A program made the position numbers and the translations under genes. Under the pieces are notes generated by a model. The model was not told where the DNA came from. It did no database searches and saw nothing but the letters and a program-made list of their open reading frames with translations. Shown here one piece after another: positions 52,472-61,571 of a stretch of 64,000 bases of DNA. Every line of letters starts with the position of its first letter. Positions within the stretch are counted from its first letter, which is position 1. The DNA comes from Barnesiella propionica. GTDB lineage: Bacteria; Bacteroidota; Bacteroidia; Bacteroidales; Barnesiellaceae. The stretch covers positions 310,001 to 374,000 of the forward strand of contig NZ_JAOQJK010000002.1 of the NCBI RefSeq assembly GCF_025567045.1, read 5' to 3'.

Positions 52472-53227
52472 ATGCGCATTGAATTTTTAGGAACAGGAAC
52501 ATCTACAGGTATACCGGAAGTCGGTTGCAAATGTGAGGTTTGCACATCCGTAAATCCCCATGATAACAGGCTAAGGACGTCGGCGTTAATATCGGTGAGC
52601 GGGAAAAATATCCTCATAGATTGCGGTCCTGATTTCAGACAACAAATGCTGAGATCCTCTTTTGAAACTATCGATGCTTTATTGGTTACCCATAGTCATT
52701 ATGATCATACCGGAGGATTGGATGACCTAAGACCCTTTTGTAAAAACCAGGCGTTTCCTATATACCTTGAATCCTCTGTCGCCCGTGATATCCGGGCTCG
52801 TATACCTTATTGTTTTACAGATCAGAAATATCCGGGTATTCCCGATTTGCAGTTGCATGAAATTAAGAATGAGCCTTTTGAAATAGCGGGAATAGAGATA
52901 ATTCCTATTCGTGCCATGCACTATAAACTGCCTATACTTGGGTATAAAATAGGAAAAATGGCTTATATTACCGATTCTCTTTATCTTCCCGAAGATGAAT
53001 ACAAAAAACTTGTAGATATTGATGTACTTATAGTTAATGCGCTTCGTAAAACCCCTCACATATCTCATCAAACACTGGGGGATGCGTTAAAACTGATAAA
53101 AAGAGTTGCTCCAAAACATGCATATCTTATACATATGAGTCATCATATGGGGCTGGAGGAAAAAGTTAAACAAGAATTACCAGCGGGAGTAAGCTTTGCT
53201 TATGACGGCCTTCTTGTTGATTGTTGA
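52472..53227 (+). CDS. Metallo-beta-lactamase-fold hydrolase (PhnP-like)
   Basis: The 251-residue protein begins MRIEFLGTGTSTGIPEVGC with the Cys pair CKCEVC, as in PhnP-type phosphodiesterases. The metal motif is LVTHSHYDHTGGLDDLRPF. Later His residues (RAMHYKLPILG, LIHMSHHMGLEEK) complete the two-metal site. A phosphodiesterase activity on cyclic nucleotide-like or tRNA-like substrates is possible; the substrate is unknown. Probably co-transcribed with murB. Confidence 0.85.
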   Translation: MRIEFLGTGTSTGIPEVGCKCEVCTSVNPHDNRLRTSALISVSGKNILIDCGPDFRQQMLRSSFETIDALLVTHSHYDHTGGLDDLRPFCKNQAFPIYLESSVARDIRARIPYCFTDQKYPGIPDLQLHEIKNEPFEIAGIEIIPIRAMHYKLPILGYKIGKMAYITDSLYLPEDEYKKLVDIDVLIVNALRKTPHISHQTLGDALKLIKRVAPKHAYLIHMSHHMGLEEKVKQELPAGVSFAYDGLLVDC

Positions 53228-53297
53228 AAAGATTTTTTGCAAAGAACCAAATCGGTGAACAAACTGTTTTAAAATCGTACGACAAAACTTAACAAGT

Positions 53298-54059
53298 ATG
53301 GCTAACGTTATTAAAACAGCAGTGGAAGCGGGTTCTAAAGAAGCAGACCCACGATTTTATATCAAAATTACGTCAGACGGACCCTATCTGGTTTATGGTA
53401 ACCCTCCTATTGATCAGGAGATTATTGTCCCCAATGATGAAGGAAGTTCCTGGGTATACCGTAGAGGAAAACATTTTGAAAGTTCAGGAGAGCCGACAGC
53501 TTTATGCCGTTGCGGTAATTCACGAAATAAACCTTTTTGTGATGGAGCTCACCATCATACTGACTGGGATCCTACCGAAACAAACTCAAAACGTCCTTTA
53601 CTTGAAGATGCAGAAGAGTTTGAAGGGCCTACTATGGTGCTTACCGATAATGAAGAATATTGTGCCTTTGCCCGTTTTTGCGATGCATATGGTCGTATTT
53701 GGAATCTTGTTCAAATGGCTGAAGACCAGGAAACAAGAGACCTTGTTATTCACGAAGCAAATCATTGCCCGGCGGGTCGTCTTATAGCCTGGGATAAAAA
53801 AACAGGAAAACCGTATGAACCGGCTTTTGATCCGGCTATCGGAATTATTGAAGATCCCGAAATTAAAGTTAGCGGTCCCATATGGGTAAAAGGGGGTATT
53901 CGTATAGAAAGTGCAGATGGAACCAGTTATGAAATTCGTAATAGAGTTACGTTGTGCCGTTGTGGACAATCGTCTAATAAACCCTTTTGTGACGGGACAC
54001 ATGCTTCTATGAAATTTAAAGATGATACTCCTTTAGAAAAAACAGATGTCGAATGGTAA
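53298..54059 (+). CDS. Double CDGSH iron-sulfur protein
   Basis: The 253-residue protein has two CDGSH-type 2Fe-2S motifs: CRCGNSRNKPFCDGAH near residue 70 and CRCGQSSNKPFCDGTH near residue 230. Each has the three Cys and one His ligand in place. Between them (about 105-160) lies a DUF1271/Fer4_19-like segment with CAFARFCDAYGRIWNL and HEANHCPAGRLIAWD. It is soluble and is expected to be a redox or iron-sulfur transfer protein. It stands alone, with a terminator behind it. Confidence 0.9.
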   Translation: MANVIKTAVEAGSKEADPRFYIKITSDGPYLVYGNPPIDQEIIVPNDEGSSWVYRRGKHFESSGEPTALCRCGNSRNKPFCDGAHHHTDWDPTETNSKRPLLEDAEEFEGPTMVLTDNEEYCAFARFCDAYGRIWNLVQMAEDQETRDLVIHEANHCPAGRLIAWDKKTGKPYEPAFDPAIGIIEDPEIKVSGPIWVKGGIRIESADGTSYEIRNRVTLCRCGQSSNKPFCDGTHASMKFKDDTPLEKTDVEW

Positions 54060-54062
54060 AAT

Positions 54063-54096
54063 AAGGGGATGTATGTTAAGTACATCCCTTTCTTTT
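54063..54096. terminator. Terminator after the CDGSH gene
   Basis: GGGATGTA (54066-54073) pairs with TACATCCC (54081-54088), extended by A-T and G-T pairs and followed by TTCTTTT. Confidence 0.8.
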
Positions 54097-54201
54097 GGTT
54101 ATTAAGTTGTTTTTTATTCCATCATCATTTTTTTAATTTTCCCGTTTTAAAGGACGACCATTATGCGCATTAGCTTTATTGATAGATAATTATTTGATTT
54201 T

Positions 54202-54726
54202 TCAGTGAATATTATTTATAGTCTCCTGTAATTTGAGAAATTCACTTTCGAAGTTAGGAGTAAATATACCTTTTCCGATATTGTTTTCAATTTCTTCGAT
54301 TGACCAGAATTTTCCGGTTTCTAATTCTTCCGTATCCGGGACAACAGGACCGCTATATATTGTACGGAAAGAATATATCATCTCACGTTCGATTGAAGAT
54401 TCGAAAATATAAGTGAAGTTTTTAACGGGAACGAATTCCGTTATGCCCAGTTCTTCTCTGGTTTCGCGTTTTAAAGCATCTTCTACGGTTTCACCGTAAT
54501 CAATATGTCCTCCTACAGCTGTATCCCATTTACCGGGTTGTATGTCTTTATGTGTCGAACGTTTTTGTAAGTATAGTTTTCCTTGTGAATTAAATACATG
54601 AAGATGGACTACAGGATGCAATTTTTTACTGCCGTTATGACATTCTTTTCGTGAAGCCTTACCGATGATTTTTCCTTCTTCATTTACCAGAGGAAAATAT
54701 TCTTCAATAAAATTATCCTTCTGCAT
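54202..54726 (-). CDS. Nudix hydrolase, YfcD/isopentenyl-diphosphate-isomerase-like
   Basis: The ATG at 54726 gives 174 residues; it overlaps the end of topB by 14 bases. The Nudix box GHIDYGETVEDALKRETREE, continuing LGI, is complete at about residues 70-92. The N-terminal part (LVNEEGKIIGKASRKECH, HPVVHLHVFNSQGKLYLQKR) is that of the YfcD group close to IPP isomerases. The substrate is unknown; nucleoside diphosphate derivatives are typical. Confidence 0.88.
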   Translation of the reverse strand: MQKDNFIEEYFPLVNEEGKIIGKASRKECHNGSKKLHPVVHLHVFNSQGKLYLQKRSTHKDIQPGKWDTAVGGHIDYGETVEDALKRETREELGITEFVPVKNFTYIFESSIEREMIYSFRTIYSGPVVPDTEELETGKFWSIEEIENNIGKGIFTPNFESEFLKLQETINNIH

Positions 54727-56797
54727 TGTTATGATTATAAGTTTTAAGATGGCTGAGAAGTTCTTTCTGAGAAAGATTTTCAATATTGCCGTCGAAATTA
54801 ATCCGGAAAGTACATCCGTTTTTCCATTCACTGCATCCGAAAGCACTTTTCCCTTTCAGAATATAGCCGTTTCCGCAAACCGGGCAAGGGATATTTGCCG
54901 TATCAGATATTTTATCCTGCTTATTTGTTTTTTCTTTTTTCCTGCTTTTGCTTGTTGAAGGAATTTTTTCGGTGTTTTTTTCTTTTTTTATTTTTTCTGT
55001 TTCTGGATTTTGAAACGGAATGCTACGGTATGTATTGTCGCTAAGTACATTATGCACTATTTGAGATACCATTTGTTTCAATTCAGTAAGAAAATCTGTA
55101 GCGGCGTATTCGTTGCGTTCTATTTTACGTAATTTATTTTCCCAGATTCCTGTTAATTCTGCCGATTTTAATAACTCTTCATGAATAGTTTGTATTAGCT
55201 CTATACCTGTTGAAGTCGCTATAAGATTCTTTCGCTCTTTTCGTATGTAATGTCGTTTAAACAATGTTTCAATAATCGCGGCACGCGTAGAAGGACGGCC
55301 TATGCCATTCTCTTTTAATGCATCTCTCAATTCATCATCTTCTACTAATTTTCCTGCTGTTTCCATGGCTCTTAATAGAGTTGCTTCGGTATATAATTTA
55401 GGCGGTTGAGTCCATTTTTCAGTCAATGCAGGTTCATGAGGTCCGCTTTCTCCTTTTACAAATGCAGGTAATGTACGTTCTTCGTTTTCTTCTTTATTGT
55501 TGGAAATATCTTCCTTATCAAACACTACGCGCCATCCTGAATATAATATCTGTTTACCAGTGACTTTAAATTCAACGGAGTTAACCTGTCCCAGTACGGT
55601 TGTATTGGCAACCTGACAATCCGGATAAAAAGCGGCAATAAATCGTCTGGCTACCAGATCATATATCTTTGCTTCCTCTTGGGTCAAATTTCCTGCCCGT
55701 ACGTTAGTCGGGATAATAGCATGGTGATCCGTTACTTTCGAATTATCAAACACCTTTTTACTTTTTGGTATTTTGGTATTTTTTAATGGAGATGTAAGGA
55801 TTGTATAGTCTTGTAATGCTTCCAGTATGCCGGGAACTTTTGGATAGATGTCATCACTAAGGAAAGTAGTATCTACACGTGGGTATGTGGTTACTTTCTT
55901 TTCATATAATGATTGAATAAGCTTGAGCGTATCTTCAGCCGAAAAACCGAATTTTTTATTACATTCTACTTGCAAACTGGTTAAGTCGAATAATCGCGGA
56001 GGATATTCTTTTCCCTGTTTAGTGGAAATGTCGGTGACTTCGAAAGGAAAACCTTCAACTTCTTTTAAAAAATTTTCTCCTTCTTCCACGCTCGAGAATC
56101 GTCCTTTTGTTACAGAAAAAGTAGTATCTCTATATACGGTTTTCAATTCCCAATAAGGTTGCGGAACGAAATTTTCTATTTCTAACTGCCGGTTTACAAT
56201 AAGAGCCAGTGTCGGCGTTTGTACCCGTCCGATGGACAGTACCTGACGGTTTTGTCCGTATTTTAATGTATATAGACGCGTTGCGTTCATTCCCAGAAGC
56301 CAGTCTCCGATGGCACGTGAAAGTCCGGCGTAATACAAAGAATTAAACTCTTCTTGGTTTTTTAGCCGTTGGAATCCTTCCCGTATGGACTCTTCGGTCA
56401 AAGACGATATCCATAAACGATATACCGGGCATTGGCAGGCGGCTTTTTGCATAACCCAGCGTTGGATAAGCTCACCCTCTTGTCCGGCGTCCCCGCAATT
56501 TATAATAGCTTCTGCCTGAGACATAAGGGTTTCTATGATTTTAAATTGCTTCTCTATGCCTGGATCAGTTATAAGTTTTATGCCGAAACGGGACGGTATC
56601 ATGGGGAGGGAGCGTAATGTCCACTGTTTCCATTGAGGCGTATATTCATGAGGTTCTTTAAGAGTACAAAGATGTCCGAATGTCCAGGTTACCTGATATC
56701 CGTTTCCTTCGAAGTATCCGTCTTTTTTGGTACGGGCTCCTACAATCTCGGCAATTTCTTTAGCTACGCTGGGCTTTTCGGCAATGCAAACTTTCAT
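54713..56797 (-). CDS. topB: DNA topoisomerase III
   Basis: The 694-residue type IA topoisomerase starts with the Toprim domain (MKVCIAEKPSVAKEIAEIVG) and has acidic residues in INCGDAGQEGELIQRW. The catalytic Tyr is in TTYPRVDTTFLSDD near residue 313, and GIGRPSTRAAIIETL is typical of the family. A Lys-rich linker (about 600-635) leads to a single C-terminal zinc finger (CPVCGNGYILKGKSAFGC). It decatenates DNA. The topB type is common on mobile elements, but here the context is chromosomal. The Nudix gene overlaps its 3' end. Confidence 0.93.
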   Translation of the reverse strand: MKVCIAEKPSVAKEIAEIVGARTKKDGYFEGNGYQVTWTFGHLCTLKEPHEYTPQWKQWTLRSLPMIPSRFGIKLITDPGIEKQFKIIETLMSQAEAIINCGDAGQEGELIQRWVMQKAACQCPVYRLWISSLTEESIREGFQRLKNQEEFNSLYYAGLSRAIGDWLLGMNATRLYTLKYGQNRQVLSIGRVQTPTLALIVNRQLEIENFVPQPYWELKTVYRDTTFSVTKGRFSSVEEGENFLKEVEGFPFEVTDISTKQGKEYPPRLFDLTSLQVECNKKFGFSAEDTLKLIQSLYEKKVTTYPRVDTTFLSDDIYPKVPGILEALQDYTILTSPLKNTKIPKSKKVFDNSKVTDHHAIIPTNVRAGNLTQEEAKIYDLVARRFIAAFYPDCQVANTTVLGQVNSVEFKVTGKQILYSGWRVVFDKEDISNNKEENEERTLPAFVKGESGPHEPALTEKWTQPPKLYTEATLLRAMETAGKLVEDDELRDALKENGIGRPSTRAAIIETLFKRHYIRKERKNLIATSTGIELIQTIHEELLKSAELTGIWENKLRKIERNEYAATDFLTELKQMVSQIVHNVLSDNTYRSIPFQNPETEKIKKEKNTEKIPSTSKSRKKEKTNKQDKISDTANIPCPVCGNGYILKGKSAFGCSEWKNGCTFRINFDGNIENLSQKELLSHLKTYNHNNAEG

Positions 56798-56877
56798 TTG
56801 TTTTCTCTTTTCACTTATCGGATGGCAAATTTAAGATTAAATTTTTATTCATCATGGATAAAAAAGAAAACTTAATA

Positions 56878-58500
56878 TCATAAGTCTCCATCTATCAAAG
56901 GATAGTTTCGGTTTATTTTCTTCAATTTGTCGAGAATAAATTTGTTATGAATATATTGGTTGTAGTTTTTGAACTCATTAGGCGATAATTTTCTGCCTAT
57001 GAATTTGAGTCGAGGAATGAAAATTCTAGAATTCAATAGTTGGAATGTTATATCTCCGGTATCTCCCCATTTGTTGTAGATTTTTGATTTATAAGAAGTA
57101 CTTTTGGCTTCTTTCATAGCAATTTGAATATCTTTGTATTTCAGGTTAAATTGATCCATGCGCGTGCTCATATCAGTAATGAAAGGCTTGTCTTGTCCGA
57201 ATATAGCTAAGATAAGTTTTTTCTCATCTGGTGAAGGGGTAATTCCTTGCTTCTGCATAGCCTCTATAAATTCTCCCGGGTTCCAGCTGGGAATCGATAC
57301 TAAAGGTTCGCTTTTTTCCAATAAAGAGATAAACAACTTATAATCTTCAGAAGATAATGAGTATATATTATCCAGTGGCATAAGATTCAGGAAAAGATAA
57401 AAATCTTGGTCTATTTTCTTATGGCGATTTTGTTGATATTCTGCATATTGCAATAATTTTCTTCCGTATCGGTACAGGATATTTAAGCGTGCCAATTGGT
57501 TCATATGCGACGAAATATGGTTCTTGTCTGTCAGCCGGGATAATATTTCGGTTCTGTGTTTCAGCCATTCGTCCTGTTTATATTTGTATGCTTCCGGCTC
57601 TAATGTTTGTAGGTCTTTTATCCATGAATTATCTTCGATACCATATAACTGCCTGATTAATTTGAGCTCCTGATTATATTTACCCATATTGCCACCGTAT
57701 CGGGTGAGTGTATCGGATAAATCGGTTTCTTCCACATAGCGGTAGGGAGTAGTAAGAACATCCATAGATGTTTCTATTTTCAGAAAACCACCCGGTTCTA
57801 TATAAAAATGAAGATATCCTTTTTGGAAAAATATAGTTTGTTGTATGGGGTAATCCAAAAGAAGTCCGACTGTGAAATTTCCTAAGGAATCTATTATTAC
57901 CGGAATGTCACGGACTGTATTCGTTATGATATTGTCTTGATGGATAACACCGTTCCCGAATTCCAGACGTGGGTGATAACCTTTTATATACCCTTGAATA
58001 AATGCACTGTCTTTTTTGAAAGATGATACGGGTTTATGCTGTTTATTTCTGCTTATATGGCTTGTCTTTTGTCGAGCTTGGAGAGGTATTGGAGTGTTGT
58101 CGAGCTTTATACCTATAATCTTAAATGGTACTTCCTTTTTCATTTCCGCCAGATCGACATTCGTAACAGAGGACGGAATAGGAGGGTAGTCTATTTCAAC
58201 GGAGATTACTCCTGAGTCCGGAAACTGAAAACTCCGTCCGAAATATATACCGTCTATGTCGGTGGGTATCCATATTTTTTTTTTCTGAGGCTCTGTTAGT
58301 ATGAGGGAATCGATCTGTAAAATAGCATTGGGCCGATGATGTAAAGTTATATGGAAGCGACAGAGATCGTTTCTGCTGTCAATGCTATCAATTTGTATGA
58401 TCGGAGTATTTCTGGCTTTGAATGCCGGTGTCCTGATAATTTCGGCATTTATTGTGAACAGTATGCATATAGCTGCGCTTAAAGATATAAACGATTTCAT
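56878..58500 (-). CDS. Exported protein resembling the N-terminal part of TlpA-type oxidoreductases
   Basis: From the start at 58500 it has 540 residues and a signal peptide (ILFTINAE). The middle resembles the DUF4369-like and helical regions that precede thioredoxin domains in Bacteroidetes TlpA proteins: AFIQGYIKGYHPRLEFGN, IDSLGNFTVGLLLDYPI, FYIEPGGFLKIE, then RYGGNMGKYNQELKLI. No CxxC thioredoxin domain follows, and the sequence ends in a charged helical part. It may be a structural or binding relative that lost, or never had, the redox domain. This call is inference. Confidence 0.6.
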   Translation of the reverse strand: MKSFISLSAAICILFTINAEIIRTPAFKARNTPIIQIDSIDSRNDLCRFHITLHHRPNAILQIDSLILTEPQKKKIWIPTDIDGIYFGRSFQFPDSGVISVEIDYPPIPSSVTNVDLAEMKKEVPFKIIGIKLDNTPIPLQARQKTSHISRNKQHKPVSSFKKDSAFIQGYIKGYHPRLEFGNGVIHQDNIITNTVRDIPVIIDSLGNFTVGLLLDYPIQQTIFFQKGYLHFYIEPGGFLKIETSMDVLTTPYRYVEETDLSDTLTRYGGNMGKYNQELKLIRQLYGIEDNSWIKDLQTLEPEAYKYKQDEWLKHRTEILSRLTDKNHISSHMNQLARLNILYRYGRKLLQYAEYQQNRHKKIDQDFYLFLNLMPLDNIYSLSSEDYKLFISLLEKSEPLVSIPSWNPGEFIEAMQKQGITPSPDEKKLILAIFGQDKPFITDMSTRMDQFNLKYKDIQIAMKEAKSTSYKSKIYNKWGDTGDITFQLLNSRIFIPRLKFIGRKLSPNEFKNYNQYIHNKFILDKLKKINRNYPLIDGDL

Positions 58501-58580
58501 AACAGATGTGTGTGTTAACTTGAATAATAACACGTTGGAACAATCTTGGTTCAGTATTATTAAAACAAATTTTGTGTATA

Positions 58581-58612
58581 AAAAAAGTACTGATTTTTAT
58601 CAGTACTTTTTT
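58581..58612 (-). terminator. Terminator of the dsbD-mazG operon
   Basis: AAAAAAGTACTGAT (58581-58594) and ATCAGTACTTTTTT (58599-58612) pair perfectly over 14 bases, just after the mazG stop on the minus strand. Confidence 0.9.
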
Positions 58613-58632
58613 CATGAAACCGGAAAGGATTA

Positions 58633-59421
58633 TTATAATCCTTTTCTTTTAGCTTCATCCCAGAATAAATCCATTTCTGCCAATGTCATATCTTTCAGAT
58701 TACGTCCTTTCTGTAACGTTTCCTGCTCAAGATAATTGAATCTGCGAATAAATTTTTGATTGGTCCTCTCTAATGCGTTTTCCGGATTTATTTTATATAA
58801 ACGGGCTGCGTTTATTAAACTGAAAAACAGGTCGCCGAATTCTCCTTCCATTTTATCAGCATCCATTTTATCTATTTCAGTTTTTAATTCGGAGAATTCT
58901 TCATGTACTTTATCCCACACTTGGTTACGTTCTTCCCAATCAAAGCCGACATTCCGTGCCTTGTCTTGTATCCGGTAAGCTTTCACGAGTGCCGGAAGAG
59001 CAGACGGCACACCTTCCAATACGGTTTTATTTCCTCCTTTTTCTTTTAACTTTAATTGTTCCCAGTTTTGTTCGACCTGTCCGGAACCGGAAACTTCGGC
59101 GTTGCCGAATACATGAGGATGCCGATAAATAAGTTTGTCGCACAGAGTATTGCATACGTCTGCAATATCGAATGTTTCTTTTTCCTCGCCTATTTTTGCA
59201 TAAAAGATGATATGTAGCAGAACGTCACCCAGTTCTTTTTTTATAGCTTCATTATCATTTTTCATGATTGCATCGCATAATTCGAATGTTTCTTCTATCG
59301 TATTTGTTCGCAAACTTTCATTGGTCTGCTTTTTGTCCCATGGACATTTAACCCTCAGTTCGTCCAGAATATCCAGCAGACGTCCGAAAGCTTCCATTTT
59401 TTCTTCTTTGGAATGTGACAT
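58633..59421 (-). CDS. mazG: Nucleoside triphosphate pyrophosphohydrolase MazG
   Basis: The 262-residue protein has two all-alpha MazG domains. The first shows LRVKCPWDKKQTNESLRTN, the metal-binding EETFELCDAI and KELGDVLLHIIF. The second shows KVHEEFSELKTEID and EGEFGDLFFSLINAARL. It hydrolyses NTPs, including faulty ones, to NMP and pyrophosphate. Its ATG overlaps the dsbD stop by one base (TAATG). Confidence 0.95.
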   Translation of the reverse strand: MSHSKEEKMEAFGRLLDILDELRVKCPWDKKQTNESLRTNTIEETFELCDAIMKNDNEAIKKELGDVLLHIIFYAKIGEEKETFDIADVCNTLCDKLIYRHPHVFGNAEVSGSGQVEQNWEQLKLKEKGGNKTVLEGVPSALPALVKAYRIQDKARNVGFDWEERNQVWDKVHEEFSELKTEIDKMDADKMEGEFGDLFFSLINAARLYKINPENALERTNQKFIRRFNYLEQETLQKGRNLKDMTLAEMDLFWDEAKRKGL

Positions 59422-61397
59422 TATTTTCCTTGTTTATATTTTTCCAATCCTTGTTCCAGGAATTTTACAAATTTGCTGACACTTTCATCATAGGTGTATG
59501 GAGTTACGAGAGGCTTGCCTTTATTATTCAAAATAATATAATAAGGCTGTGCATTTGCTCCGAATTTGCTTCGTTGTAAATAACTCCATTTTTCACCCAG
59601 AGTTTCCAGTATAAGTTTTTTCCCGTTTTCGGTAACTGTTTCAGGTTTTGCCAACCGGCTCCTGTCGTCCACCATCAGCGTAATGAGCACGAAATCATTA
59701 TCCAGTAGTTGTTTGACTTGCGGAGCTGTCCAGACCGATGCTTCCATTTTACGGCAATTGACACAGCCGTATCCGGAAAAATCCACTAAAACCGGTTTCT
59801 TCATTTTGCTTGCATATGCCATTCCTTCATCATAATTGTTGAAGCTGGCATGCACTTCTCCTTCATACAGGTTGAAATCTTGTGTATATAATGGTGGTGT
59901 AAATGCACTGATGGATTTTAGAGGTGCTCCCCATAATCCCGGTATCATATAGATGGCAAATGACAATGAGATTAAAGCCATTAAAAAGCGGGGTACGCTT
60001 ACATTCTTAGTTTCTGAATCGTGAGGGAAGCGGATCTTCCCTAATAAATAAAGTCCCAAAAGAATGAAAATGACGATCCAAAGGGCAAGGAATGTTTCTC
60101 TGTCCAGTATATGCCATCCATAAGCCAAGTCGGCAACGGATAAGAATTTTAGAGATAAAGCAAGTTCAAGAAAGCCCAGGACGACCTTAACTGAATTGAG
60201 CCATCCTCCCGATTTAGGCATTTGCTTCATCCAAGAAGGGAATATGGCAAATAAAGTAAATGGTATAGAGAGAGCAAAAGCGAAACCAAACATGCCGATG
60301 GCAGGACCAGCTTTGGCTCCGATAGTAGCTGCTTGTACCAGCAGAGTTCCTATAATAGGCCCTGTGCAAGAGAATGAAACAAGCGCCAGTGTGAAAGCCA
60401 TAAAAAACATACTGAACAGTCCGGTAGCTGTTTCTGCTTTTCTGTCGAATTTGTTAGTCCAAGAGGATGGCAGAGTTAATTCGAAAGCTCCGAAGAAGGA
60501 GATAGCGAATAATAATAGTAATCCGAAAAATAATATGTTGAATATTGCATTGGTCGAAAGACTGTTTAATGCATTAGCCCCGAATAAAAGGGTAATGATC
60601 ATTCCTAAAGCCAAATAAATGACAATAATGGAGACTCCATAAATAACAGCATCTGCAATTGATTTGCGTCTGTTTTGTCCTTTTTTCAGGAAAAAGCTTA
60701 CGGTCAGTGGTATCATAGGCCATACACAAGGGGTAAGCAGGGCTAATAAACCACCTAAAAATCCGCTGATAAAAATGAACCACAGCGAACTGGATTCCGT
60801 ACCGAGTTGAATATCTCCCAACTCTTTTAACTCCTGAATAACCGGTTCCCATAGATCATTACCGTCTCCGGACTTTTTCAGAGGAATTACAGGAATAATC
60901 GCATTGGAATCCTCTTCTTTCGATACGTTGTCGTCCGAAATATTTAATCCGACCTCGAACGGGAATTTTGTAGGAGGAAGGCATGTTGCATCATTGCAGG
61001 CCTGATATCTTACATATCCGCTTATTTTATATTTTTCAGGATTCTGTATTTTGATTTGTTGAACAAAAGATGGTGAGCCGGAATACCATCTGAGTTTCAT
61101 GTCGAACAATTTACTGAATTCTTCATATGCCTTTTGCATGGGGGTTATGCTGCCTTCGAGAACCGCACCTTCAAGAGTATCGAAATTGAAGAGTGTGGAA
61201 ATGGGTCCACCTTCCGGTATATCCATGGCATATAAATGCCATCCGCCATCCAATTGAGCTGTAAAGACTAATTCTTTAATTGTTTTATCCTGCGTATTTC
61301 GGAGCGTAGCATTCCATTTAATAGGTTCAATAATCTGGCTATGACCCGTTAATGCGAAAAAGGATAAGAGTAACGCAAATAACAATTTTAGTTTCAT
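59421..61397 (-). CDS. dsbD: Thiol:disulfide interchange protein DsbD
   Basis: The start at 61397 or 61400 (MMKLKLLFALLLSFFALTGH) gives about 658 residues with a signal peptide; earlier in-frame codons are not part of the gene. The order is an N-terminal DsbD-alpha domain with its Cys pair (YQACNDATCLPP), eight membrane segments with the two redox Cys (LLTPCVWPMIPLT and VSFSCTGPIIG), and a C-terminal thioredoxin domain with VDFSGYGCVNCRKMEASVW. It carries electrons from the cytoplasm to periplasmic thiols. A TATCTTTG box (minus strand, 61427-61420) lies just upstream, and the gene is divergent from nrnA. Confidence 0.93.
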   Translation of the reverse strand: MKLKLLFALLLSFFALTGHSQIIEPIKWNATLRNTQDKTIKELVFTAQLDGGWHLYAMDIPEGGPISTLFNFDTLEGAVLEGSITPMQKAYEEFSKLFDMKLRWYSGSPSFVQQIKIQNPEKYKISGYVRYQACNDATCLPPTKFPFEVGLNISDDNVSKEEDSNAIIPVIPLKKSGDGNDLWEPVIQELKELGDIQLGTESSSLWFIFISGFLGGLLALLTPCVWPMIPLTVSFFLKKGQNRRKSIADAVIYGVSIIVIYLALGMIITLLFGANALNSLSTNAIFNILFFGLLLLFAISFFGAFELTLPSSWTNKFDRKAETATGLFSMFFMAFTLALVSFSCTGPIIGTLLVQAATIGAKAGPAIGMFGFAFALSIPFTLFAIFPSWMKQMPKSGGWLNSVKVVLGFLELALSLKFLSVADLAYGWHILDRETFLALWIVIFILLGLYLLGKIRFPHDSETKNVSVPRFLMALISLSFAIYMIPGLWGAPLKSISAFTPPLYTQDFNLYEGEVHASFNNYDEGMAYASKMKKPVLVDFSGYGCVNCRKMEASVWTAPQVKQLLDNDFVLITLMVDDRSRLAKPETVTENGKKLILETLGEKWSYLQRSKFGANAQPYYIILNNKGKPLVTPYTYDESVSKFVKFLEQGLEKYKQGK

Positions 61398-61544
61398 CAT
61401 CGTTTTTATTTTATATACGCAAAGATATATGTAAAAACAAAAGGGTGAAAATACTTTTAAGTGATTTATATTTATAAAATGGCAATAAAAAATAAATTGT
61501 GTAGATGAACGTAGATCATAGAGATGATTATCGATTAAAATTTG

Positions 61545-61552
61545 TACTTTTG
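61545..61552 (+). promoter_or_regulatory. -7 box of nrnA
   Basis: TACTTTTG matches TAnnTTTG, 19 bases before the ATG at 61572. No clear -33 box. Confidence 0.4.
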
Positions 61553-61571
61553 CATAATAAATATTTCTTAG

